From NCBI GenBank assembly GCA_964496245.1, contig CAZBZG010000058.1:1-19834 (forward strand): 19,834 nucleotides of DNA, read 5' to 3'. Made by a program: the position numbers and the translations under genes. How positions within the stretch are numbered: the first letter of the stretch is position 1; each line of letters starts with the position of its first letter. A model generated the notes under the pieces. It did not search any database. It saw only the letters and a list, made by a program, of their open reading frames with translations, and had not been told where the DNA came from. Of the stretch, positions 7,159-15,104 are shown piece after piece. This DNA comes from CAZBZG01 sp964496245. GTDB lineage: Bacteria > Planctomycetota > SZUA-567.

Positions 7159-8412
7159 ATGCAGTCCCACCGGGCGGCCCTCACTCCCAGCCCCTTCGTC
7201 TCCCCCGACGGCCGCGCCCCGGTCTTCGTCTCCACGGGCCAGGGAGCGTACGCAAACATCCGCGCCGTCCTCGCGCACCTGGATCTCTCGCCGGCGGCCG
7301 GCAGGACCGTGCTCCTCAAGCCCAATGCCGGACGCATGGCCAAGCCGGGCCGGGGGGTCACCACCCATCCCCAGGCGGTCGCCGCGGCCATCGACGCCTT
7401 CCAGGAGGCGGGCGCTTCGGTGCTCGTGGGCGAGAGCCCCATCTCCGGCGTGGATACGCAGGAGGCCTTCGCGGCCACGGGCATTGCCCACGTCGCGCGC
7501 GCCCGCGACTGTCCGCTCGTCGACCTCGACGCGGGGCGCCCCGTCCGCGTCGCCATCGCCGACGGCGTCGCAGTGACCGAGATCCAGGTCTGTCCCCGCA
7601 TCTTTGCGTGCGACCTGCTCGTCAGCCTGCCTGTCATGAAGATGCACATGCACACCGGTGTCTCCCTCTCCATCAAGAATCTCAAAGGCTGCCTGTGGCG
7701 GCGAACCAAGGTGACCTTCCACATGCTCCCGCCCGTGGCCGGGTGCGACGACCGATCCCTCGATATCGCGATCGTCGACCTCTTTTCCGCCCTGCGACCC
7801 CACCTGGCCTTGCTCGACGGCGCGGTGGCCATGGAGGGCCTGGGCCCGAGTGCGGGCCGCCCGCGCAAGATGGACACGGCAGTGGTCTCTGCCGATCCGC
7901 TCGCCGCCGACACCATCGCCGCCTGCCTCATGGGGCTCGACCCGCGCGCCGTGGGCCACCTGCGGCTGGCCGGCCAACGTGGTCTCGGGGCAGGCACGCT
8001 CGGGGCGATCGATGTTCATCCGGCGGACTGGGAAACGCGGATCCAGCCCCTCGCTCCGCCCCCTGCCGATCTGTCGGTCGCTTTTCCGAACGTCACCATC
8101 TACGATGCGGCCTCCTGCAGCGCCTGCCAGTCGACCCTGCTCCTGTTCCTGAAGAGATACGGGGACCAGATCTTCGACTACTTTCCCGGCGACACGCCCC
8201 TCCGCTTCGCCATCGGCCGCGGCAACGAAACCGTCCCCGCCGGCACGGTCTGCATCGGCAACTGCACGGCCAAGCACAAGGCCAAGGGCATCTTCGTGCC
8301 CGGCTGTCCTCCTGTGGCGAGCGAGATCCTCCGTACCCTCTCGGGCGAGGAGCTCACCGACACCCTGGATGGCGAGGATCGTACGGACCGGGACCACGGC
8401 CCCCCTGCGTAA
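7159..8412 (+). CDS. DUF362 domain protein with C-terminal Cys-rich (putative Fe-S) module
   Basis: A 417-residue protein. Residues about 20-290 are a DUF362 domain: LLKPNAGRM near 52-60, GVTTHP 66-71, LVGESPISG near 89-97, LVSLPVMKMHMH near 154-165, SIKNLKGCLWRR near 171-182 and DGAVAMEGLGPSAG near 220-233. Instead of the ferredoxin pair carried by some relatives, residues 310-395 hold CSAC (C320, C323), CIGNC (C365, C369) and VPGCPP (C383), a spacing able to bind an Fe-S cluster (inference). DUF362 has no settled biochemical role that I can assert. The ATG at 7159 follows GGAGG by 5 nt and lies 15 nt after the mannosidase stop, so it is the second gene of that unit. An intrinsic terminator closes the unit about 60 nt downstream. 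Family call is firm; function is open. Confidence 0.88.
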   Translation: MQSHRAALTPSPFVSPDGRAPVFVSTGQGAYANIRAVLAHLDLSPAAGRTVLLKPNAGRMAKPGRGVTTHPQAVAAAIDAFQEAGASVLVGESPISGVDTQEAFAATGIAHVARARDCPLVDLDAGRPVRVAIADGVAVTEIQVCPRIFACDLLVSLPVMKMHMHTGVSLSIKNLKGCLWRRTKVTFHMLPPVAGCDDRSLDIAIVDLFSALRPHLALLDGAVAMEGLGPSAGRPRKMDTAVVSADPLAADTIAACLMGLDPRAVGHLRLAGQRGLGAGTLGAIDVHPADWETRIQPLAPPPADLSVAFPNVTIYDAASCSACQSTLLLFLKRYGDQIFDYFPGDTPLRFAIGRGNETVPAGTVCIGNCTAKHKAKGIFVPGCPPVASEILRTLSGEELTDTLDGEDRTDRDHGPPA

Positions 8413-8473
8413 ATCGTACCCCGCCCCGGCCGTCAACTCGCGTTTGTATCCGGACACCCCCCAGAATGCTGCG

Positions 8474-8510
8474 CCCGCAAGCCTATTGCCAATAACGGGT
8501 TGCGGGTTTT
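8474..8510 (+). terminator. Intrinsic terminator of the mannosidase/DUF362 unit
   Basis: CCCGCAA (8474-8480) pairs perfectly with TTGCGGG (8500-8506); after a G/G mismatch two or more further pairs form (CC with GG), and the loop contains TATT/AATA. A TTTT run (8507-8510) follows directly, giving the classic stem plus U-tract. Confidence 0.75.
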
Positions 8511-8530
8511 CGTGTCCGATAATTTTCACC

Positions 8531-8558
8531 TTGACAAAATCTGACCGTGCAGTACCCT
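8531..8558 (+). promoter_or_regulatory. Promoter of the secreted repeat-protein unit
   Basis: A consensus TTGACA (8531-8536), a 16-nt spacer and TACCCT (8553-8558). The -35 box is perfect and the -10 box poor, a pattern common for activated or tightly controlled promoters. The start would lie near 8565, with a leader of about 88 nt. Confidence 0.55.
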
Positions 8559-8566
8559 AGGTCAGA
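8540..8566 (+). promoter_or_regulatory. Inverted repeat over the -10 box, candidate operator
   Basis: TCTGACC (8540-8546) and GGTCAGA (8560-8566) are perfect 7-bp inverted arms separated by 13 nt. One arm lies in the promoter spacer and the other at the expected start site, so a dimeric regulator bound here would cover the -10 box. No obvious regulator gene is adjacent. Confidence 0.4.
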
Positions 8567-8652
8567 CTGTGGGCGACCTGCCTGAATACAGGGGAAAAGG
8601 TCGTGATGTTTTGGGGATGGACTAGGCGCATTTCTGGAAAAGGGGTGGACTG

Positions 8653-9654
8653 ATGCGAAACGCGATCATCTGCATTGCAGCTTCCGCGCTGCTCTTCACA
8701 TGGACATGGGGACCCGCTGCCTGCGCTGGAGAGGCCAAGAGCGATGCAAAGCCGGCTCCTGAGCGCGTGGCGTTCAAGAAGGGGAGCAAGCCCCCCTTGG
8801 CCGAGACCGGGTCCGCCTACTGCCTTGTCGAGGAACCCGCGGTCTTCAAGACGGTCACCGAGACCGTCGAGGTCAGCCCGGCCACCCATTACATCGAGGT
8901 CATCCCCGCCGAGTACGAAAAGAAGGAAGTGCGCATCCAGACCGCGCCCGAAAAGAAGATCCCCATCAACGGGGAGGCCACCTTCAAGACCCGGACCCGC
9001 AAGATCGTGATCCGCCCGGAGACCGTCACCTTTGAAGTCATTCCCGCCAAGTACGAGTGGGAGACCCAGGACGTCGTCGTCCGCGACGGCTATGAAGTGA
9101 AAAAGGTCGTTCCCGCGACGTACAAGACCGTCACCGAAGAAGTCGAAACAGCGCCCACCCGAACCGAGATCGGCAAGGTCAAATGCGCGGAGGGCAAAGA
9201 TTGCTACCTGCAGGTCGAATGCCCCTCTCATACGGAGACGGTCACCAAGGAAATCGTGGACAAGCCCGCGCACACGGTCACCGAAAAGGTTCCGCCCGTG
9301 GCCCGCCAGATCCGCGTGCGGAAGCTCATCGAACCCGCAAAGACCAAGAAAGTCGTGATCCCCGCCAAGAGCATCACCGTCGAAGAGATGGTGGTGGACC
9401 AGGAACCCAAGACCGAGTACAAGACCATCCCCGCCCAGTTCACCACCGTGACGCGGCTTGTGCTGAAGAAGAAGGCCTCCACCCGCAAGATCGAGATTCC
9501 GGCCAAGACCGCGACCATCGAGAAGACCGTCCTCGAGACGCCGACGCAGAAGTACTGGAAGAAGGTCTCCGTCACACGGTGCCGGAACGTAGCCGAGGTG
9601 GTGAACCGCTACGAGAGCTTCCCCTGCTGCGCGGTCGCGGTGCTCACCGACTAG
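8653..9654 (+). CDS. Secreted protein of ten 23-residue repeats
   Basis: A 333-residue exported protein. Residues 1-25 are a Sec signal peptide (IICIAASALLFTW core, cleavage after ACA). Residues 62-305 are built from units of exactly 23 residues, each opening with PA-aromatic-KTVT-like text: the leading Pro falls at 62, 85, 131, 154, 191, 214, 237, 260 and 283, with Glu at 108 in the same register. A 14-residue insert between units five and six carries three cysteines (C178, C184, C190); C310, C325 and C326 lie near the end. Similar PAxYKTVTxxVxVxPA text occurs in repeat stretches of some OmpA-like envelope proteins, but no OmpA domain is present here. The repeats look like a beta-rich solenoid or stalk in the periplasm or at the surface (inference). 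The ATG follows GGGGTGG. A second secreted protein is encoded 88 nt downstream. Confidence 0.88.
   Translation: MRNAIICIAASALLFTWTWGPAACAGEAKSDAKPAPERVAFKKGSKPPLAETGSAYCLVEEPAVFKTVTETVEVSPATHYIEVIPAEYEKKEVRIQTAPEKKIPINGEATFKTRTRKIVIRPETVTFEVIPAKYEWETQDVVVRDGYEVKKVVPATYKTVTEEVETAPTRTEIGKVKCAEGKDCYLQVECPSHTETVTKEIVDKPAHTVTEKVPPVARQIRVRKLIEPAKTKKVVIPAKSITVEEMVVDQEPKTEYKTIPAQFTTVTRLVLKKKASTRKIEIPAKTATIEKTVLETPTQKYWKKVSVTRCRNVAEVVNRYESFPCCAVAVLTD
8836..9567 (+). repeat. Tandem 69-bp (23-codon) coding repeats
   Basis: Ten diverged units in the repeat protein: five from codon 62, a 14-codon insert, then five to codon 305. The register is exact within each block. Divergence at DNA level is high, so the array is old rather than a recent slippage product. 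Confidence 0.8.
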
Positions 9655-9679
9655 GCCGCGACGATGCAAGCCGTATCTC

Positions 9680-9711
9680 CAAGAGCCCTCGCCTCGCGGC
9701 GGGGGTTCTTG
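9680..9711 (+). terminator. Strong stem-loop between the two secreted-protein genes
   Basis: Bases 9680-9693 pair with 9698-9711: a 14-bp stem including two G-U pairs around a TCGC loop. No T run follows beyond the TTCTT inside the stem. It could be an attenuating terminator or an mRNA-stabilising hairpin that sets the ratio of the two proteins. It lies 19 nt before the ribosome-binding site of the next gene. Confidence 0.5.
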
Positions 9712-9730
9712 TACAGAAAGGCGAATCCGA

Positions 9731-9736
9731 AAGGAG
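9731..9736 (+). promoter_or_regulatory. Shine-Dalgarno AAGGAG fixing the start at 9743
   Basis: AAGGAG ends 6 nt before the ATG at 9743 and would be too close to the in-frame TTG at 9737 to serve it. Confidence 0.7.
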
Positions 9737-9742
9737 TTGCGC

Positions 9743-10603
9743 ATGAAGCGCCTCGCGACGATCTTTGCGGCATCCATCCTCCTCACCTGCATCGGGCTGG
9801 CCGATTCCGATCCCTTCTGCCACCTCCTCGACCGATACGGGTCGATTCCCAAGGGCGTTGTGCTCGAAGGGGAGGGCGCGACGTTCGGCGACATCGAGCG
9901 CGTGGCCTACGATGCCGAGGCGAACACCTTTGAGCTGAACGATACCTGGACCTACGCCAACCCCGTCTCCCGCGAAGCGTTCGGCCGCCTGCTCAAGGCC
10001 ATCCGCGCCGACGACCGGGTGGGCATGTCCTACACGACCGACCGACGGGTCATCGTCTACGGCACCCTCTCGGACAAGGATTCCATCGTGCAGGACCTCT
10101 TCGCCACCGACGTCTTCCTTGGCGGGGTCGTCTACGGCCGCAAGAAGTACATCGGCGACCGCGAGCTTCCCGGAGACTATCAACCGGTCCGCGTGGGCAA
10201 GCAGGAAGTCATGACCGCCAGCAGCTTCTCTTTCGAGCAGTACGTCTTCCAGCGCGATCCTGACAAGAAGCGGATCACGCGCAAGCGCTCGGCCTTCGTC
10301 ATCCGCATCATCCCCATCTCCAACGAGCGTGCCGCGGACGGCGGACACCTCCCCGACATGGCGCTCTTCGATGACGGCAAGGGGTTCGGCAAGACCTACG
10401 GCAAGGAATGCAAGCCCAACGTCGATCACATCGAACAACACAAGGAGGCCTACCTTGCCATGCCCGTGGTCGACAAGGCACGCCGTTATGGCGAAGCAGG
10501 CGCTTTCATCCGACGGCTGAAATCGGCTGAAATCGATCTCGACGCCCTCCAAAAGGACGTGCTCCCACAGAAGAAGGGGTTTCTCCAGCGCGTCTTCGAT
10601 TGA
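9743..10603 (+). CDS. Secreted protein of unknown function
   Basis: A 286-residue protein I do not recognise. Residues 1-20 form a short Sec signal peptide (MKRLATIFAASILLTCIGLA), so it is exported; C16 sits inside the hydrophobic core and does not make a good lipobox. The mature part is mixed alpha/beta in look, with FGDIERVAYDAEANTFELND near 48-67, a conserved-looking PVSREAFGRLLKAIRADD near 74-91, DVFLGGVVYGRKKYIGD near 123-139, and a Lys-rich C-terminus. No membrane segment beyond the signal peptide, no repeats and no catalytic motif I can name. The ATG at 9743 is fixed by AAGGAG (9731-9736) 6 nt upstream; a TTG two codons earlier overlaps that site and is unlikely. It follows the repeat-protein gene on the same strand, so the two may act together in the envelope. 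Confidence 0.82.
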   Translation: MKRLATIFAASILLTCIGLADSDPFCHLLDRYGSIPKGVVLEGEGATFGDIERVAYDAEANTFELNDTWTYANPVSREAFGRLLKAIRADDRVGMSYTTDRRVIVYGTLSDKDSIVQDLFATDVFLGGVVYGRKKYIGDRELPGDYQPVRVGKQEVMTASSFSFEQYVFQRDPDKKRITRKRSAFVIRIIPISNERAADGGHLPDMALFDDGKGFGKTYGKECKPNVDHIEQHKEAYLAMPVVDKARRYGEAGAFIRRLKSAEIDLDALQKDVLPQKKGFLQRVFD

Positions 10604-10629
10604 CGGCGCCCGCAGACGCGTTGCCGTCA
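10601..10629. terminator. Inverted repeat between convergent genes, possible weak terminator
   Basis: TGACGGC (10601-10607) pairs with GCCGTCA (10623-10629) around a 15-nt loop, starting at the stop codon of the secreted-protein gene. No T run follows on either strand. The rest of the gap to 10707 holds nothing else I can support. Confidence 0.3.
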
Positions 10630-10707
10630 GCCCCAGCCTCTCCGGCACATGTTCGCCGTGGGAATGGAGGACGTCGCCCGCACCCCGTAGCCAGCGGACG
10701 GGCGCCC

Positions 10708-11142
10708 TCAGGCGCCTTCGCTCTCGGCATCGAGCACCCGGGCCCGGCTGCGCAGCCCGGGCAGCAGGCGTTCGACGACCGCCACGAACCCGAACCCCGC
10801 GGCCAGGCCCCCTGCCCCACCGATCACGATCATCAGGTCCTCACCGCCGTTGCCCAGTACGCTGGCAACCACGCCGCCCAGAAGGGCGCTTCCGAGCGGA
10901 ATCCCGAATACCATCAAGCTTACCAGCCCCGCATGCGGCACATCAACCTGCACGCGCACGCGATCGCCCGGGGCCAGGGCGCGCGGCGCTTCCGCCTCGA
11001 TCTCGAAGGAATCGCGTTCCCGCGCCGCTGCCCCGCACAGGCCACAACTGCGGCAGGCTTGCGGGGCACACGGCTGGGGCAGGCGAACAACGGCCCTCCC
11101 GCTCTCCACCCGCTCCACGGTCCCGGTCTGTGTCGTACGCAT
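10708..11142 (-). CDS. rseC: RseC/MucC-family integral membrane protein
   Basis: A 144-residue inner-membrane protein. The N-terminal cytoplasmic domain begins GTVERVESGRAVVRLP and carries the family's cysteine cluster (C25, C30, C33, C36 in PCAPQACRSCGLCG), followed by APGDRVRVQVD. Two membrane segments follow at about 73-95 and 102-125, the RseC topology. In Enterobacteria RseC is linked to sigma-E control and to reduction of SoxR; in other phyla homologues often accompany Rnf-type electron transport, but no rnf or rseAB gene is in this window. The ATG is preceded by GAGGAG with a 5-nt gap. It is alone on the minus strand, tail-to-tail with the secreted-protein gene and divergent from the nitroreductase. 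Assignment rests on cysteine cluster plus two-helix layout; the specific RseC role is not shown. Confidence 0.82.
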   Translation of the reverse strand: MRTTQTGTVERVESGRAVVRLPQPCAPQACRSCGLCGAAARERDSFEIEAEAPRALAPGDRVRVQVDVPHAGLVSLMVFGIPLGSALLGGVVASVLGNGGEDLMIVIGGAGGLAAGFGFVAVVERLLPGLRSRARVLDAESEGA

Positions 11143-11174
11143 CTTCGCTCCTCAACCTCGCCCCCTCTTCCGTC

Positions 11175-11202
11175 AGTATACGCGGCGACATGTCGCACAA
11201 CC
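11175..11202 (-). promoter_or_regulatory. Possible rseC promoter with a 12-bp palindrome
   Basis: The minus strand has TATACT (11180-11175), a good -10 box 33 nt upstream of the ATG. The -35 is poor (GGTTGT at 16 nt). The perfect palindrome GCGACATGTCGC (11185-11196) lies in the spacer and could be an operator or chance. Confidence 0.35.
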
Positions 11203-11224
11203 ACCGTCGTGAGCGAATTTCTCT

Positions 11225-11252
11225 TTGGCACGGGTCGCGTGCCCCCTATACT
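11225..11252 (+). promoter_or_regulatory. Sigma-70 promoter for the nitroreductase gene
   Basis: TTGGCA (11225-11230), a 16-nt spacer and TATACT (11247-11252). The start would be near 11259, leaving a leader of about 100 nt before the ATG at 11358. Confidence 0.6.
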
Positions 11253-11357
11253 TGAAGCAGATCAGGCTTGCGCACGCCCGCGACACCGCGCACGCCGGGA
11301 AACCATCGCCCCGCGCCCCGATCCGGCCGGCCGCCGCACGACCCAGAGGAGATGCCC

Positions 11358-11924
11358 ATGCTCGTCGATCTCGTCAAGAAAGCCCGCAGCCACCGCCGCT
11401 TCTTGGAATCCGACCCCATTCCACCCGAGACCCTGCGCGAGCTGGTGGACATCGCCCGCCTCGCGCCTTGCGGCGGCAACCAGCAGCCTCTGCGCTACCG
11501 CATTGTGACGGGCGACGAATGCGCCGCCGTCTTTCCGTACATCGCCTGGGCCGGCGCGCTCAAGGACTGGGAGGGACCGGCCGAAGGCGAGCGGCCCACC
11601 GGCTACATCGCCATCCTCAGCAGCGCAGACCGCAACAGTCCTCCGCACGCCGACATGGGCATCGCCGCGCAGACCATCCAGCTGGCGGCCACAGACCTCG
11701 GCTATGCCGCCTGCATGCTCGGCGCCATCAAGCGGCCCGAGATCCACAAAGCGCTCGGCCTGCCCGACGCCTGGGCCGTGAACCTGCTCGTGGCCCTCGG
11801 CCGGCCCGGCGAGACCGTGGTCATCGAGGACCTCGCCCCCGGCGGCGACACCGCCTACTACCGTACGCCCGACGGCATCCACCACGTGCCCAAGCGCACG
11901 CTGGACGAAGTCCTCGTGGAGTAG
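11358..11924 (+). CDS. Nitroreductase family protein (FMN-dependent)
   Basis: A 188-residue cytoplasmic flavoprotein of the nitroreductase superfamily, which uses FMN and NAD(P)H to reduce nitro groups, quinones or other acceptors. The N-terminal FMN-phosphate motif is RSHRRF (10-15); ARLAPCGGNQQPLRY near 33-47 is the conserved loop, with N41, Q43 and P44; DMGIAAQTIQLAATDLGYAA is the central helix of the fold. It is at the short end for the family (usual 170-220). The ATG at 11358 is chosen over one two codons upstream because GAGGAG (11346-11351) lies 6 nt before it and abuts the other. Its own promoter lies upstream and a pseudouridine synthase gene follows after 62 nt. Substrate is not predictable from sequence. 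Confidence 0.9.
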   Translation: MLVDLVKKARSHRRFLESDPIPPETLRELVDIARLAPCGGNQQPLRYRIVTGDECAAVFPYIAWAGALKDWEGPAEGERPTGYIAILSSADRNSPPHADMGIAAQTIQLAATDLGYAACMLGAIKRPEIHKALGLPDAWAVNLLVALGRPGETVVIEDLAPGGDTAYYRTPDGIHHVPKRTLDEVLVE

Positions 11925-11986
11925 CGGCGACGGCCGCGGCCCCGCACGGGTGCCAGCCCTCTTCCATTGCCTGGGGGTCCGGGCCC

Positions 11987-13033
11987 ATGCCCATCGATCC
12001 AGCCAAGCCGTTCGACCTCACCTTCACGGTCGATCCCAGCTGGGACGGCCTGCGCCTCGACCACTTCGTCAAGGCCATGATCCCGGCCATGAGCCGGACC
12101 AAGATCCAGCGGTACATCAAGGCCGGCCGCGTGGAGGTGAACCAGACTTCTCGCAGCGCCAACTGGCGCGTGCGCACGGCCGACACCGTACTGCTTCGCT
12201 GCAACGTCCCCGAGGAGGGTGCGGACGCCGGCAAGCGCATCCCGCTCGCCATCCTCTACGAGGACGCCGACATCGTGGTCGTCAACAAGCAGCCAGGCCT
12301 GGTCGTCCACCCGGTCAGCCTCCACCGCCACGACACTTTGCTGAATGCCCTCTACTGGCGCTACAAGGACGAACTTCCCGAAGACCAAGAGCTGAGTCTG
12401 GCCAACCGCCTGGATGAACAGACATCGGGCGTCATCCTCGCGACCAAGCACGCGCAAGCCAAACGCGTACTCCAGGAGCAGTTCGAGGCCCGCACCCCGC
12501 AGAAAGCCTACCTCGCCCTGTGCGTGGGGCTGGTCGAGGCGGACGCGGCCGAGATCGATCTGCCGCTCGGGCCCGCGGTGGACAAGGGCGACCGCTGTCA
12601 GATCGTCGTGCGCACGGACGGCGCGGGCAAGCCCTCGTCCACCCGGTTCGCAGTGCTGGAGCGGTTCGATGCGCCCGCCGCAGTCGGTGCGCCGGGCGAG
12701 CCCGCCCCGCCCGGGTACACGCTGGTCCACCTCGAGCCAAAAACCGGCCGGCAGCACCAGCTGCGCGTGCACATGGCTGCGCAGGGACATGCCCTGGTGT
12801 GCGACCCCCGCTACGGCCGGCCTGAACCGGTTGCCGCGATCTCTCCCGCGGGCGCCCGTGCTGTACTCGGCCGCACCGCCCTCCATGCGGCCGAGCTCTC
12901 CTTCCGCCATCCGCGCACGCACGAGCCCATGTCCGTGCGCGCGCCTTTGCCGGCTGACCTGCAGGGCTTGCTGGACGGCCTCCGCCGGGGCTGGCGCGTA
13001 GAGGTCGAAGCCGCGGAACCGTCGGACACATGA
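11987..13033 (+). CDS. RluA-family pseudouridine synthase with S4 domain
   Basis: A 348-residue RNA-modifying enzyme that isomerises uridine to pseudouridine in rRNA or tRNA. An S4 RNA-binding domain covers about 20-75 (DGLRLDHFVKAM, KIQRYIKAGRVEVN). The catalytic domain follows: YEDADIVVVNKQPGLVVHP, then the active-site loop ANRLDEQTSG with catalytic Asp D143, and the C-terminal KTGRQHQLRVHMAAQGH. The loop has Asn where most RluA/C/D members have His (HRLD); the following R-L-D-x-x-T-S-G is intact. Length and domain order match RluC/RluD-type enzymes, but I cannot say which site is modified, so no symbol is given. The ATG follows GGGGG with loose spacing. Its stop is separated by a single base from the stop of the NUDIX gene on the other strand. 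Confidence 0.92.
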   Translation: MPIDPAKPFDLTFTVDPSWDGLRLDHFVKAMIPAMSRTKIQRYIKAGRVEVNQTSRSANWRVRTADTVLLRCNVPEEGADAGKRIPLAILYEDADIVVVNKQPGLVVHPVSLHRHDTLLNALYWRYKDELPEDQELSLANRLDEQTSGVILATKHAQAKRVLQEQFEARTPQKAYLALCVGLVEADAAEIDLPLGPAVDKGDRCQIVVRTDGAGKPSSTRFAVLERFDAPAAVGAPGEPAPPGYTLVHLEPKTGRQHQLRVHMAAQGHALVCDPRYGRPEPVAAISPAGARAVLGRTALHAAELSFRHPRTHEPMSVRAPLPADLQGLLDGLRRGWRVEVEAAEPSDT

Positions 13034-13034
13034 C

Positions 13035-13522
13035 TCACATACGCACGTACGTCCAATCCTGCGGCGCATCGTTGACGTACGGCATGTAGCCGTGGAACGG
13101 CCGCGCATCCCCGTCGAACACGAGGGGGAGGAAATGCCGGTCGCCGGCCCACATGGGAAGCGCGAGCACCCCATCGACCGGGTGCCAGGCGAGCGTGCCT
13201 TCCTCGTTCTGCTCGTACGGCGTTCCGCGGAAACGGTCGATCAGGAAGATGAATCCGAGCCAGTCTTCGCCGCGCGGGCCGAACCCTGTCCAGTTGACCG
13301 TGCCCCGCAGCTGCATGGCTTCGACCGCCAACCCTGACTCCTCCCGGATCTCCCGCCGCATGCAGGTGACCACACCCTCGTCCGACCGCATCTTGCCCCC
13401 GAGGCCGTTGTACTTGCCGAAGTGATCGTCCTCGGGCCGCGCCGAGCGGTGCACGAGCAGCACCTCCCGCCGTTCCACGTCAAGGACGTATCCCAGCGTC
13501 CCCACGATCGGGGTATACGGCA

Positions 13523-13523
<1 letters not shown>
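13035..13523 (-). CDS. NUDIX hydrolase (MutT-like)
   Basis: A 162-residue NUDIX pyrophosphohydrolase, possibly acting on an oxidised nucleotide such as 8-oxo-dGTP. The Nudix box GX5EX7REUXEEXGU is complete, from G43 and E49 through R57-E58 to E61-E62 and G64, so the metal-binding glutamates are present. GTLGYVLDVERREVLLVHRS at the N-terminus and HPVDGVLALPMWAGDRHFLP near the C-terminus are typical of the 8-oxo-dGTP diphosphatase branch. The ATG at 13523 overlaps the stop of the ComM-like gene by one base (TGATG), so translation is coupled; the same frame is open far upstream but that part is an antiphase shadow of comM. Specificity is inferred from family resemblance only. Confidence 0.92.
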
Positions 13524-15049
<1,526 letters not shown>

Positions 15050-15104
15050 GCGCCCTGCCTCCCACCCACGGAAGCAGCCGATTATGCCGCGCGTTTCGCG
15101 CCTG

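Noticed and set aside
5314..8529. 1071-codon open frame on the minus strand across the mannosidase and DUF362 genes
   Set aside because: It is the antisense shadow of two genes with clear catalytic motifs; its composition is Arg/Gly/Ala/His rich with no domain, as expected in GC-rich DNA.
10711..10728. GGCGCC-CTCA-GGCGCC hairpin near the end of rseC
   Set aside because: Lies at and inside the rseC 3' end in high-GC coding DNA, has no T run, and GGCGCC is self-complementary so the match is easily by chance.
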